Assembly (NCBI RefSeq): GCF_016863635.1
Contig: NZ_BOPG01000006.1
Span: 164,560 to 228,559, forward strand
Reading direction: 5' to 3'
DNA length: 64,000 nucleotides
DNA from: Virgisporangium aurantiacum
Lineage (GTDB): Bacteria; Actinomycetota; Actinomycetes; Mycobacteriales; Micromonosporaceae
Part shown: positions 33,837 through 42,357 of the stretch, piece after piece
How positions within the stretch are numbered: position 1 is the first letter of the stretch
Layout of the letters: each line of letters starts with the position of its first letter
Translations under genes and position numbers: made by a program
Notes under the pieces: model-generated
Database searches by the model: none
What the model was told of the DNA's origin: nothing
Seen by the model: the letters and a program-made list of their open reading frames with translations, nothing else

Positions 33837-35164
33837 TGACAGACATCCCGCGCCGTGCCGTCACCCGCACCGCGAAGTTGGCGGCCCTGCCGTTGGGCTT
33901 CGCCGGGCGCGCCGCGTGGGGGTTGGGGAAGCGGGTCACCGGGCTCGCGTCCGAGGTCATTTCCGCCGAGGTGCAGCAGCGCACCGCCGAGCATCTGTTC
34001 AGCGTCCTGGGTCAGCTCAAGGGCGGCGCCATGAAGATGGGCCAGGCGCTGTCGGTGTTCGAGGCGGCCCTGCCGGAGGAGTTGGCGGGGCCGTACCGCG
34101 CCGCGCTCACCAAGCTGCAGGAGGCCGCTCCCCCGCTGCCGGCGGCCACCGTGCACAAGGTGCTGGTGGGCCAGTTGGGGCCGGACTGGCGCACGCGGTT
34201 CCGCGATTTCGACGACACGCCGGCCGCGGCCGCCAGCATCGGACAGGTCCACCGGGCGATCTGGGAGGACGGTCGCGAGGTCGCGGTCAAGGTGCAGTAC
34301 CCGGGTGCCGGCAAGGCGCTGGTCTCCGACCTCAATCAGCTCAGCCGGCTGGCCTCGATGTTCAAGATCATCCAGCCGGGCCTCGATGTGAAACCGCTGA
34401 TCGCCGAGCTACGCACCCGGATCACCGAAGAGCTGGACTACGAGTTGGAGGCCGCCGCGCAGGCGGCCTTCGCCGTCGCTTACGCCGACGATCCCGACAT
34501 CTTCGTGCCGGAGGTCGTCGCGTCCGCGCCGCAGTTGCTCGTGACGGAGTGGGTCAACGGGGTCCAGATGTCGGCCCTCATCCGGGAGGGCGAGCAGGAC
34601 GCCCGCGACGACGCCGGCCGCCGGCTCGCCTACCTGCACTTCTCCGCGCCGGCCAAGACCGGCATGCTGCACGCCGACCCGCACCCCGGCAACTTCCGCA
34701 TCCTGGCCGACGGCCGGCTGGGCGTCCTCGACTTCGGAGCGGTCGCCCGGCTGCCCGAGGGGCACCCCGAGGTGATCGGCCGGCTCACCCGGCTCGCGCT
34801 GGCCGGTGACGCGGAGGGCGTCGTCGGTGGCCTGCGCGGCGAGGGCTTCATCAAGCCCGACCTCGAGATCGACGCGGAGGCGGTGCTCGAGTACCTGCGT
34901 CCGATGCTCGACCCGATCGCGGTCGACGAGTTCCGGCTCACCCGCGCCTGGCTACGTGCCGAGGCCACCCGGATCGCCAGCCCGAAGAGTCCCGCCTACG
35001 CGCTGGGCCGCCAGCTCAACCTGCCCCCGTCGTACCTGCTCATCCACCGGGTGACGCTCGGCTCGATCGGGGTGCTGTGCCAGCTCGAGGCGAAGGCTCC
35101 GTACCGGGGCATCCTCCTGGAGTGGCTGCCCGGCTTCGCCAGCGGTCCCGCACTGTCGAAGTAA
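33836..35164 (+). CDS. ABC1/AarF-type atypical kinase
   Basis: 442 residues. The ABC1 hallmarks are present: KMGQALS (KxGQ motif), AAAASIGQVH (Ala-rich loop), VAVKVQYPG (catalytic Lys), LHADPHPGNF and LDFGA. Usually linked to quinone or lipid metabolism, but actinobacterial substrates are unproven. Translationally coupled to the ThiF-like gene. A 15-bp terminator hairpin follows. Confidence 0.93.
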   Translation: MTDIPRRAVTRTAKLAALPLGFAGRAAWGLGKRVTGLASEVISAEVQQRTAEHLFSVLGQLKGGAMKMGQALSVFEAALPEELAGPYRAALTKLQEAAPPLPAATVHKVLVGQLGPDWRTRFRDFDDTPAAAASIGQVHRAIWEDGREVAVKVQYPGAGKALVSDLNQLSRLASMFKIIQPGLDVKPLIAELRTRITEELDYELEAAAQAAFAVAYADDPDIFVPEVVASAPQLLVTEWVNGVQMSALIREGEQDARDDAGRRLAYLHFSAPAKTGMLHADPHPGNFRILADGRLGVLDFGAVARLPEGHPEVIGRLTRLALAGDAEGVVGGLRGEGFIKPDLEIDAEAVLEYLRPMLDPIAVDEFRLTRAWLRAEATRIASPKSPAYALGRQLNLPPSYLLIHRVTLGSIGVLCQLEAKAPYRGILLEWLPGFASGPALSK

Positions 35165-35190
35165 GCGGCCGCTTTTTCGAAGTAAGCGAG

Positions 35191-35231
35191 CGGGCGCCCC
35201 GCCTCCGAGAGAAGGAGAGGCGGGGCGCCCG
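35191..35231. terminator. Terminator after the ABC1 kinase
   Basis: Perfect 15-bp stem CGGGCGCCCCGCCTC / GAGGCGGGGCGCCCG (35191-35205 with 35217-35231), loop 11 nt. Serves the ABC1 gene and the convergent whiB7-associated gene. Confidence 0.88.
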
Positions 35232-35260
35232 AGTATCGCGGTTACCAGTGTTGTGATGTC

Positions 35261-35479
35261 TTACAGGCCGGTCATGCGGTCATGTTCGCGGCGCGAAGCC
35301 ATCATGATCCGTCGGGCCGGTCGGTGCGCCTCAGAGTTAGCGGTCTGAGGCGAACGCATTCGCGCTCTTGATAGAGCTTCGTTGAGGAGTTGTACGGAGC
35401 GGACGAGCTTCATGACGGAGTCCTTCGATCGAATCGTGACGGTGTGAGTGGGCTGAACGGTGTTGGGAATGGTGGTCAT
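35261..35479 (-). CDS. Small basic protein downstream of whiB7
   Basis: 72 residues from ATG at 35479, one base after the whiB7 stop, or 50 residues from ATG at 35413. The second has GAAGGA 8 nt upstream and is the better supported start. The sequence is rich in Arg, Met and Ser (RARMRSPQTANSEAHRPARR) with no family I know. Co-transcription with whiB7 suggests a role in the same antibiotic-stress response, which is inference. Confidence 0.65.
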   Translation of the reverse strand: MTTIPNTVQPTHTVTIRSKDSVMKLVRSVQLLNEALSRARMRSPQTANSEAHRPARRIMMASRREHDRMTGL

Positions 35480-35480
35480 C

Positions 35481-35840
35481 TCAGGCCGCCACGATGGCGA
35501 CGGCCGCGGCTGCCCGGGCAGTGGCTTCGACACGCAGAGCCGCGTCACGAGCGACGTCCTCCTTGCGCGGACGACCCCGCGGCCGCTTCCGCGGAACCAC
35601 GGCACCACGCTCGAAGATCTCGCCACCCCAGACGCCCCAGGGCTCCTGCCGGTCCAGTGCGGCCGCCAGGCACTCGACGCGGACGGGGCAGTCCCCGCAC
35701 ATCGCCTTTGCCAGCTCCAGCTCGGCCGGAGACTCAGCGAACCACAGGTCCGGGTCGAAGTTGCGGCACGGAAGAGCCGACTTCGCCGACACACCAGCAC
35801 CCGCTCCGGCAGCGCCGAGAGGGGTCATGACCAGGTTCAT
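35481..35840 (-). CDS. whiB7: WhiB7/WblC-type multidrug-resistance regulator
   Basis: 119 residues. Cluster cysteines Cys25, Cys48, Cys51 and Cys57, the GVWGGE turn at 69-74, and the C-terminal AT-hook RPRGRPRK (87-93) identify the WhiB7 class. It activates intrinsic resistance genes on ribosome stress together with the primary sigma factor. GAGGTGAC precedes the ATG. The upstream leader contains a uORF and an attenuator terminator. In mycobacteria it also neighbours uvrD2. In Streptomyces WblC feeds into sigR, whose gene lies 27 kb away here. Confidence 0.93.
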   Translation of the reverse strand: MNLVMTPLGAAGAGAGVSAKSALPCRNFDPDLWFAESPAELELAKAMCGDCPVRVECLAAALDRQEPWGVWGGEIFERGAVVPRKRPRGRPRKEDVARDAALRVEATARAAAAVAIVAA

Positions 35841-35897
35841 TACCCGGTCACCTCGCTTCCTACGTTCTTGTGGACGGAAGGTCGTGCAAAAACTAAA

Positions 35898-35934
35898 GAG
35901 GCCGCGGATCCCGGGTATCGGGTTCCGCGGCCTC
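35898..35934 (-). terminator. Attenuator terminator in the whiB7 leader
   Basis: Minus-strand RNA forms an 11-bp stem (35924-35934 with 35898-35908, GAGGCCGCGGA/TCCGCGGCCTC). It is followed by TTTAGTTTTT, giving a real intrinsic terminator 57 nt before the whiB7 start. Just upstream, CCTCGAGGTG occurs twice (35931-35940, 35971-35980), offering alternative pairing for an antiterminator. Confidence 0.75.
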
Positions 35935-35957
35935 GAGGTGAGCCGGCTGTCGGTCTT

Positions 35958-36242
35958 TTAGACCGGCCATCCTCGAGGTGGTATTCCGCGGACTCCGCCA
36001 ACCGGGTCCGTTCCGATGACGCTCTGCTTGCCATTCGGCACACTGGTCCCCTGGACCTGGACCTGGGGCCGGGCAAGTTGCGCCAGCGGAGCGCTCGCGC
36101 CGCCGAAGGCCAACGCGCCGTAACCCACGGTCTTGTGGGCCCTTCCGGCGGCAGCCAGCGACAGTTCGAGCACCTGAGCGCGCGACAATGGGAGCGCCCG
36201 CGCCCAAGTCGTCATGCTCATCTCTGTCATGTTCTTCTCCAT
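35958..36242 (-). CDS. whiB7 leader uORF (putative)
   Basis: 94 codons from ATG at 36242 (36230 has the better GGAG site). Begins MEKNMTEMSMTTWARAL and ends at TAA 35958, inside the loop of a small hairpin (35951-35965, CGGTCTTTTAGACCG), before the attenuator. Upstream reading frames of this kind control whiB7 in mycobacteria and Streptomyces by coupling translation arrest to transcription readthrough. The peptide itself may be irrelevant. The start and coding status are inferred from position. Confidence 0.55.
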   Translation of the reverse strand: MEKNMTEMSMTTWARALPLSRAQVLELSLAAAGRAHKTVGYGALAFGGASAPLAQLARPQVQVQGTSVPNGKQSVIGTDPVGGVRGIPPRGWPV

Positions 36243-36321
36243 GGGAGGCACCCCCTTCCGAACGCTCTCGTAGTACTTCTTCCTCTGGTCGCCAGGCACC
36301 AGCGGTGCAAGGCGTACTGGC

Positions 36322-36351
36322 AGGCTAAGCCCGGCCCCACGATCAAGGCAA
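36322..36351 (-). promoter_or_regulatory. Candidate whiB7 promoter
   Basis: Minus strand: TTGCCT (-35) at 36346-36351, 18 nt, TAGCCT (-10) at 36322-36327. An AT-rich AATTCG run lies just upstream, where WhiB7 AT-hooks bind in other actinobacteria. The distance to the uORF is about 75 nt. The promoter overlaps no gene; it lies 65 nt past the uvrD2 stop. Confidence 0.45.
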
Positions 36352-36416
36352 ACGAATTACGGAGGAAACTTGGAGACACTTTTCTGACAGCGGCCAGACG
36401 CAACCGAACGCGGCTG

Positions 36417-38513
36417 TCACAGGTCTTCGACCCCGGATCCACTCACGATGGCCAGCACCTCTGGGCCGTACATGGTGAGCTTGCGCGGCCCGATGCCACC
36501 GATCACGGCGAGCTCCTCGGTGGTCGCCGGCCGGCGCTCGGCGAGCGCGGTGAGCGTCGCATCGGTGAAGACCACGAACGCCGGGATCTTCTGCGCACCG
36601 GCCCGGTGGGCCCGCCACTCGTGCAACCGCTCCAGCAACTCCTCGTCGATGTCCGACGGACAGCCCGCGCACCGGCCGAGTTTGCGGTCGCCACCGCTGA
36701 GCAGCGCCGCACCGCACACCCGGCACGACACGAGCACCCGGCGGCTGGTGCCGTCGGGATCGCGCTTGGCCCGACCCCCGGCCGCCCGCGTCACGCGACG
36801 GTCCGGGTCGAGGTGCGGCAGGAACCGGCACGGCCGCCGCTGCCGGCCGCCGGGCGCCCGGGCTCCGGCGTACGACAGCCACAGCGACTGCCGCGCGCGG
36901 GTGATGCCGACGTAGAGCAGCCGCCGCTCCTCCTCCAGCGCCTCGGGCGACTTCGCGTACGCCGTGGGCAGCATGCCCTCGACCAGGCCCACCAGGAACA
37001 CCGCGTCCCACTCCAGGCCCTTGGCCGAATGCAGCGACGACAACGTGACGCCGTCGAGCACCGGGACGTGTTGGGCGGCCGCCCGCCGGGACAGCTCCAC
37101 GCAGAACTCGGAGAGGTTCAGGTCGGCGTGCTCGTCGGCGAGCGCGACCAGCGCCGCCAGCGCCTCCCACTGCTCGCGTGCGGCGCCGCCGCCGGGCGGC
37201 CGGTCGGGCCGCCAGTTCACCGCCTCCAGCGCCGCCACAACCGCGTCGCGCAATGACGGACCGGCGACGGCGGAGCGCGTCGCGGAACGCAGCGCGACCA
37301 TCGCCTGCCGCACCTCGCCGCGCTCGAAGAACCGCTCGCCGCCGTGCACCACGTACGGCACGCCGGCCTCGGACAGCGCCTCCTCGTACGCCTCCGACTG
37401 GGAGTTGGCCCGGTAGAGGATCGCGATCTCCTTCGCCGAGGTGCCGGCCGAGATCATCTCGGCACAGCGCCGGGCGACGGCGGCCGCCTCGGCCGGCTCG
37501 TCGGCGTAGCCGCGCAGGTCGGGCTCCGGCCCGGGCGCCCGCTGCCCCACCAGCTTCAGCCGCAACCGGGCCAGCTCGCCCCGCGCCTGCCCGATGACGT
37601 CGTTGGCCAGCCCAACGACCTGCGGAGTGGACCGGTAGTCGCGCACCAGGCGCACCACGGTGGCCCCCCGGAACCGGCGCGGGAAGTCGACGAGGTGCTC
37701 CGACGACGCACCGGTGAACGAGTAGATCGTCTGGCTGGCGTCGCCGACCACGGTGACGTCGTCGCGGTGGCCGAGCCACGCGTCGAGCAGCTTCTGCTGC
37801 ACGGGGTTGACGTCCTGGTACTCGTCGACGACGAAGTGCCGGTACTGCGCCCGGATCTGGTCGGCCACGTCGGAGTGCAGGTCGATGCCCCAGGCGGCGG
37901 CGCGCAGCATGTCTTCGAAGTCGATCGTGCCGGCGGCGCGCTTGACCCGCTCGTACTCGACGAACACCCGGGAGACCTGCTCCGCGTCGAGCGGCGGCTC
38001 GCGCCCGGCCTTCGCGACCTCGACCGGGTACTCGGTGGGCTCGATCAGGCACGACTTGGCCCACTCGATCTCCGCCGCCAGGTCGCGCGCCATCGTGCGG
38101 TCGAGCCGCAGGCCAGCCCGGGTGGCGGCCAGTCCGATCAGGCGGCCCTTGCTCTCGACCAGCTCGGGCAGCTCGCGCCCCTCGAACAACCGGGCCGCGA
38201 AGTACCGCAGCTGGCGCAGCGCCGCCGAGTGGAACGTGCGGGCCTGGACGCCGGGCACGCCGAGCGCGGTCAGCCGGGACCGCATCTCGGCCGCCGCCCG
38301 GTTGGTGAACGTCACCGCGAGCACGTGCTGCGGCCGGACCTCGCCGCTGAGCGCCCGGTAGGCCACCCGGGCCGTGATCGCCCGGGTCTTGCCGGTGCCG
38401 GCACCGGCGAGGATGCACACCGGACCAGCCGGCGCGGTGACCGCCGCCCGCTGCTCGTCGTCGAGACCGGCCAGGACGGCGCGCGCCGAGGACGGCACAG
38501 ACGAATTCGCCAC
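36417..38513 (-). CDS. uvrD2: UvrD2-type ATP-dependent DNA helicase
   Basis: 698 residues from GTG at 38513. SF1A helicase: Walker A GAGTGKT at 37-43, DEYQDV (motif II), TFTNRAAAEM (motif Ia), VGDASQTIYSFTG (motif III), and LEEERRLLYVGITRAR (motif VI). A four-cysteine module (SCRVC ... RCAGC) and a C-terminal HRDC domain (LAVIGGIGPRKLTMYGPEVL) are the features of UvrD2 rather than UvrD1. Essential in mycobacteria by my recollection. Divergent from mrx1 with 11 bp between starts. Confidence 0.93.
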   Translation of the reverse strand: MANSSVPSSARAVLAGLDDEQRAAVTAPAGPVCILAGAGTGKTRAITARVAYRALSGEVRPQHVLAVTFTNRAAAEMRSRLTALGVPGVQARTFHSAALRQLRYFAARLFEGRELPELVESKGRLIGLAATRAGLRLDRTMARDLAAEIEWAKSCLIEPTEYPVEVAKAGREPPLDAEQVSRVFVEYERVKRAAGTIDFEDMLRAAAWGIDLHSDVADQIRAQYRHFVVDEYQDVNPVQQKLLDAWLGHRDDVTVVGDASQTIYSFTGASSEHLVDFPRRFRGATVVRLVRDYRSTPQVVGLANDVIGQARGELARLRLKLVGQRAPGPEPDLRGYADEPAEAAAVARRCAEMISAGTSAKEIAILYRANSQSEAYEEALSEAGVPYVVHGGERFFERGEVRQAMVALRSATRSAVAGPSLRDAVVAALEAVNWRPDRPPGGGAAREQWEALAALVALADEHADLNLSEFCVELSRRAAAQHVPVLDGVTLSSLHSAKGLEWDAVFLVGLVEGMLPTAYAKSPEALEEERRLLYVGITRARQSLWLSYAGARAPGGRQRRPCRFLPHLDPDRRVTRAAGGRAKRDPDGTSRRVLVSCRVCGAALLSGGDRKLGRCAGCPSDIDEELLERLHEWRAHRAGAQKIPAFVVFTDATLTALAERRPATTEELAVIGGIGPRKLTMYGPEVLAIVSGSGVEDL

Positions 38514-38524
38514 AGCTAGGAATC

Positions 38525-38809
38525 ATGGCAGGCCGGTCCGACGTTTCTGAGGACGTGGCAACCGACAATCAGCTGATCATGTACTCCACCCCGTGGTGCG
38601 GCTACTGCCGCCGCCTCAAGTCGCAGCTCGACCGGGCGGGGATCCCCTTCACCGAGATCGACATCACCGACGACCCGGATTCGACCGCGTTCGTCGAGTC
38701 GGTGAACGGCGGCAACCAGACCGTGCCGACGGTCCGGCTCCCCAACGGGACGGCGCTCACCAACCCGACGCTGCCCCAGCTCACCGCGGCGCTGGCGGCG
38801 ATCGTCTGA
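38525..38809 (+). CDS. mrx1: Mycoredoxin (glutaredoxin-like, mycothiol-dependent)
   Basis: 94 residues. Active site CGYC at Cys25-Cys28, with a TVPTV cis-proline loop and the GNQTVP block. Reduces mixed disulfides with mycothiol. TAGGAA precedes the ATG; a GTG at 38555 behind GAGGAC could be the main start, giving a shorter protein without the polar tail. The neighbours uvrD2 and nudC are the same as in mycobacteria. Confidence 0.92.
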   Translation: MAGRSDVSEDVATDNQLIMYSTPWCGYCRRLKSQLDRAGIPFTEIDITDDPDSTAFVESVNGGNQTVPTVRLPNGTALTNPTLPQLTAALAAIV

Positions 38810-38813
38810 ACGA

Positions 38814-39710
38814 TCAGGCCTGCTCGGCCCAGGTCTTCACCAGATAGTGGGCGATGGAGATCGGGGTCGGCAGGCCGAAGTCGGCTGATTCCTCGTCGGC
38901 CAGCACCGCCCGGATCTCCGCCCGGGTGAACCAGCGGGCGTGGCTGATCTCGGTCTCGTCGAAGGTCAGCTCCGCCGCCGGGTCGGCCACCGCGTGGAAG
39001 CCCAGCATGATCGACCCCGGGAACGGCCACGGCTGGCTCGACACGTAGCTGATGTCGTGGACCTCGACGCCGACCTCTTCGAACACCTCACGGGCCACCG
39101 ACGCCTCGGCCGACTCGCCCGGTTCCACGAAGCCGGCCAGGCACGAGTACCGGTTCTCCCAGCCCGGCGCGGTCCAGGCGGCGTTGTGCCCGAGCAGGCA
39201 CCGCCCCTCCGGACCGGCGACCCCGTCGTGCACCAGCATGATCACGGCGGGATCGGTGCGCGGCCAGAACGTCTCGGAGCCGTCGTCGCTGAGCCGGGTC
39301 CAGCCCGCCTCGCCGAGCGTGGTCGGCTGGCCCGACAACGGCGAGTACGCGTGCCGCACGTGCCAGTTGGCCAGCGCCACCGCCGTGGCGAGGATCGCCA
39401 CGTCACGCTGGTTCAGCGTGAGGCCGACGCCACGCAGGTCGCGCTTCTTGGCGTCGGGGATCTCGGGCGTCTCCGCGGCCACGGCGAAGTACGGCGTGTC
39501 GTCGGTGTCGACGCCGAGGAAGTACCGCTCTCCCTCGGGTGCCTGCGCGGCATCGAGATAGACCAAGGCGTCATCACGCACCAGCGCCCGGCCCTCGTCG
39601 ACGACGAGCACCCGCGCCTTCGCCCACGCCTCGTCGAGCCAGGCCTGATCGGTCCGCCGGTGAGCGGCCCGGTCCAGGCCGCCGCCGAACAGCAGAGGCC
39701 CCGGGTCCAT
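38814..39710 (-). CDS. nudC: NudC-like NADH pyrophosphatase lacking the zinc cysteines
   Basis: 298 residues. The Nudix box is intact (GFVEPGES, then REVFEEVGV) and the NudC signature SQPWPFPGSIMLGF follows. NudC cleaves NAD(H) and decaps NAD-RNA. Usually four cysteines bind zinc before the Nudix domain; here that segment reads YSPLSGQPTTLGEAGWTRL ... ETFWPRTDP, with all four replaced. Either zinc is dispensable or the domain has changed. TGATG overlap with the M16 gene upstream. Confidence 0.9.
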   Translation of the reverse strand: MDPGPLLFGGGLDRAAHRRTDQAWLDEAWAKARVLVVDEGRALVRDDALVYLDAAQAPEGERYFLGVDTDDTPYFAVAAETPEIPDAKKRDLRGVGLTLNQRDVAILATAVALANWHVRHAYSPLSGQPTTLGEAGWTRLSDDGSETFWPRTDPAVIMLVHDGVAGPEGRCLLGHNAAWTAPGWENRYSCLAGFVEPGESAEASVAREVFEEVGVEVHDISYVSSQPWPFPGSIMLGFHAVADPAAELTFDETEISHARWFTRAEIRAVLADEESADFGLPTPISIAHYLVKTWAEQA

Positions 39711-41032
39711 CAGCTCACGGTGGCCCGCACCAGCGGGCCGAGCGTTGCCAACGAGTCCTCGATCTTCGACGCGTCGCCCAGCACCACCGCGACCGCACCG
39801 GCCGGGGCCAGGTACTTCGCGGCGGCCGCGGCCACGTCGTCGACGGTGGCCGCCGCCAGCCGGGCCGCGTGCTCGGCCAGGTAGTCCAGCCGCAGCCCGA
39901 ACCCCGCGTACGTCGACGCCAGCCCGGCGAGCCCGCTCTGCGTCGACATGCCGAGCTGCAGCGTGCCGAGCGCGTACTGACGGGCCTGCTCCAGCTCGTC
40001 GGGCTTGGGCGGCAGGGTCGCCAGCCGGCCCAGCTCGTAGATCGTCTCCAGCATCGCCGGCGCGGTGACCCCGGTGGCCACCTCGGCCGAGACGGTGAGC
40101 GCCGATCCGGCCACCGAGTGCTCGATCATCGAGTGCGGCCCGTACGTGTACCCCTTGTCCTCGCGGATGTTCTCCACCCACCGCGACGAGAAGTACCCAC
40201 CGAAGATCAGGTTGGCCAGCTGCAGCGCGGCGTGGTCGGCGTGCGTGCGCGGCACCGCGGGCAGGCACATGCGCAGCGACGACTGCACCGCGTCGGCCCG
40301 GTCGACCAGCGTGAGCGGGCCGGACTCGAGCGGCGGCGCGGGCGGCAGGTCGACCTGCTCCGACTCGCCGGCCCAGCCCTTCAACGCCCGCTCGGCGGCG
40401 CCGATCGCCGTCTCCGGGTCGATGTCGCCGACGAGCACCAGCGTGCCGCCGGTCGGCTGCAGCCGCTGGGCGTGCAGGGCGACGAGCGCCTCCCGGTCGA
40501 CGGCGAGCACGTCGTCGGCCGCCGGGGTCTGCACGGCGTACGGGTGCTCGCCGTAGATCCGCCTGAGCAGGGCGACCCGCGCCAGGTGCGCCGGTTGGCT
40601 GCGGGCCACCCGGATGCGGTCGGCGAGGCGGGCCCGCTCGGTCTCGACCTCGTCGCCCGGGTAGGTGGCGCCGGTGAGCACGTCGGCCATGATGTCGAGC
40701 AGCCGGTCGAGCCCGGTGACGAGCGCGTTGCCGGACACCAGCAGCCGGTCGGGGTCGGCACCGGCCGACAGGGCACCACCCACGCTCTGCAGGGCGGCGG
40801 CGATGTCGACCGTCGACTTGGTGGCCGTCCCGGAGAACAGCGTCTGGGTGAGCACCGAACTGGACGCGAGTTCCGTCCGCGCGAACGGGACGCGCAGCCG
40901 CACCTCCACCAGCGGCACCGAGGCGCGCCGGATCGCCAGCACGGTGAGCCCGTTGGGGAGCGTCCGCTCCACCGTGGACGGCACCCGGAGTTCGTTGACC
41001 GGCCCGAGGTCGGGAAGGGTGTGGACGGTCAT
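39710..41032 (-). CDS. M16 peptidase-family subunit, HXXEH absent
   Basis: 440 residues. Two M16 lobes can be seen (PNGLTVLAIRR ... VGDIDPETAIGAAERAL ... REDKGYTYGPHSMIE). The HXXEH zinc site is missing, so it should act as the non-catalytic partner of the upstream M16 protein, as in PqqF/mitochondrial-type pairs. ATGA overlap with that gene. Length fits one M16 subunit. Confidence 0.9.
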   Translation of the reverse strand: MTVHTLPDLGPVNELRVPSTVERTLPNGLTVLAIRRASVPLVEVRLRVPFARTELASSSVLTQTLFSGTATKSTVDIAAALQSVGGALSAGADPDRLLVSGNALVTGLDRLLDIMADVLTGATYPGDEVETERARLADRIRVARSQPAHLARVALLRRIYGEHPYAVQTPAADDVLAVDREALVALHAQRLQPTGGTLVLVGDIDPETAIGAAERALKGWAGESEQVDLPPAPPLESGPLTLVDRADAVQSSLRMCLPAVPRTHADHAALQLANLIFGGYFSSRWVENIREDKGYTYGPHSMIEHSVAGSALTVSAEVATGVTAPAMLETIYELGRLATLPPKPDELEQARQYALGTLQLGMSTQSGLAGLASTYAGFGLRLDYLAEHAARLAAATVDDVAAAAAKYLAPAGAVAVVLGDASKIEDSLATLGPLVRATVS

Positions 41033-42321
41033 GAGGACGCTCCCGGGATGACCTCGACGGTGGCCCGGCGCGCGACGGTGAGCGAGGCGGCCGCGGCCCG
41101 GATCTGCTCCTCGGTGACCTCGCCGACGAGGCGCGGCAGGTCGTTCAGTAACCCGGGATCGCCGCGTTGGACCTCCAGCACCGCCATCTGCATCGCCCGG
41201 CCGAGCACCGCGTCGGTGTCGCGCAGCAGGTGGGTGACCATGCGGGCCTGCGTACGGGCCAGCTCGCCCTCGGCGAGGCCATCGTTGGCCAGCCGGTCGG
41301 CCTCCTCGTCGATGGTGCGCAGCACCTTCTCGACGTCGCCGCCCGGCGGCAGGTGGGCCTGCAGCAGCAGGGCGGTGGGGTCCCGGACCGCGAACGGCTC
41401 ACCCATGAACCCGATGTAGCCGCCGACGCTGGTGACCGCGCGGTCGCGCAGCACCAGCCGCTCGACCAGGCGCGACGCGTCGCCGTCGGTGAGCACCTCG
41501 GCGAGCACCACGTACGGCAGGTAGCCGACGAGGTCCTTCAGCGGGTCGGGCACCCGCCACGCGCTCGCGACGGCCGGCAGCGGGGCCAGCTTGTCGGTGT
41601 AGCTCTCGCGCCGCTCGGCGGAGAGGTCGGGCTCGGCGAAGTCGGGCAGGGTCGGCGCCGGGCGGGCCGGCACGTCGCCGAAGTGCCGCTCGACCAGCGC
41701 TTTCGCCGATGCGACATCGAACGCGCCGGAGACCCCGAGCACCGCGTTGCCGGCGGCGTAGTACTTGTCGAAGAACTCGGCCGCGTCGGCGACGGTGGCG
41801 GCTTCCAGGTCGTCGAAGGAGCCGTACCCGTCGTGCGCGTTCGGGTACGTGTCGAACATGACCGGTGGCACCTTGAGCCACGGGAACCCGCCGTACGGCC
41901 GGTTCAGCACGTTGACCCGGATCTCTTCCTTCACCACGTCGACCTGGTTGCGCAGGTTCTCCTCGGTGAGGCGCGGCCCGCGCATGCGGTCGGCCTCCAG
42001 GAACAGCGCACGCTCCAGGGCGTTGCCCGGGAGCGTCTCGTAGTAATCGGTGTAGTCGAAGTGGGTGGACCCGTTGAAGGTGCCACCGCTGCCCTGCACG
42101 TGCCGGAAGTGCGCGAGCTTCTCCAGGTTGGCCGAGCCCTGGAACATCAGGTGCTCGAAGAGGTGCGCGAACCCGGTTCTCCCCTCGGGTTCCGACCGGA
42201 TGCCCACGTCGTAGATCACCGCCACGCCGACGACCGGCGCGCTGGAATCGGGGGTCAGCACCACCCGGAGGCCGTTGGGAAGCGTGAAACGCTCGACAGG
42301 GTAGTGCGTTACCGGAAGCAC
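41029..42321 (-). CDS. M16 zinc metallopeptidase, catalytic subunit
   Basis: 430 residues from GTG at 42321. Inverted zinc motif HLFEH at 53-57, with the third ligand Glu in VVKEEIRVN (132/133). The second lobe holds the conserved Arg/Tyr region SVGGYIGF. Probably a peptide-degrading heterodimer with the downstream M16 protein. The substrate is unknown. Confidence 0.92.
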   Translation of the reverse strand: MLPVTHYPVERFTLPNGLRVVLTPDSSAPVVGVAVIYDVGIRSEPEGRTGFAHLFEHLMFQGSANLEKLAHFRHVQGSGGTFNGSTHFDYTDYYETLPGNALERALFLEADRMRGPRLTEENLRNQVDVVKEEIRVNVLNRPYGGFPWLKVPPVMFDTYPNAHDGYGSFDDLEAATVADAAEFFDKYYAAGNAVLGVSGAFDVASAKALVERHFGDVPARPAPTLPDFAEPDLSAERRESYTDKLAPLPAVASAWRVPDPLKDLVGYLPYVVLAEVLTDGDASRLVERLVLRDRAVTSVGGYIGFMGEPFAVRDPTALLLQAHLPPGGDVEKVLRTIDEEADRLANDGLAEGELARTQARMVTHLLRDTDAVLGRAMQMAVLEVQRGDPGLLNDLPRLVGEVTEEQIRAAAASLTVARRATVEVIPGASS

Positions 42322-42357
42322 GCTCCCGACATTAGCCGATCGCGGTATGCCTACCCT

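Noticed and set aside
35460..37256. A 598-codon plus-strand frame opposite whiB7 and uvrD2
   Set aside because: It is Arg/Pro/Gly-rich with no domain, typical of antisense frames in high-GC DNA.
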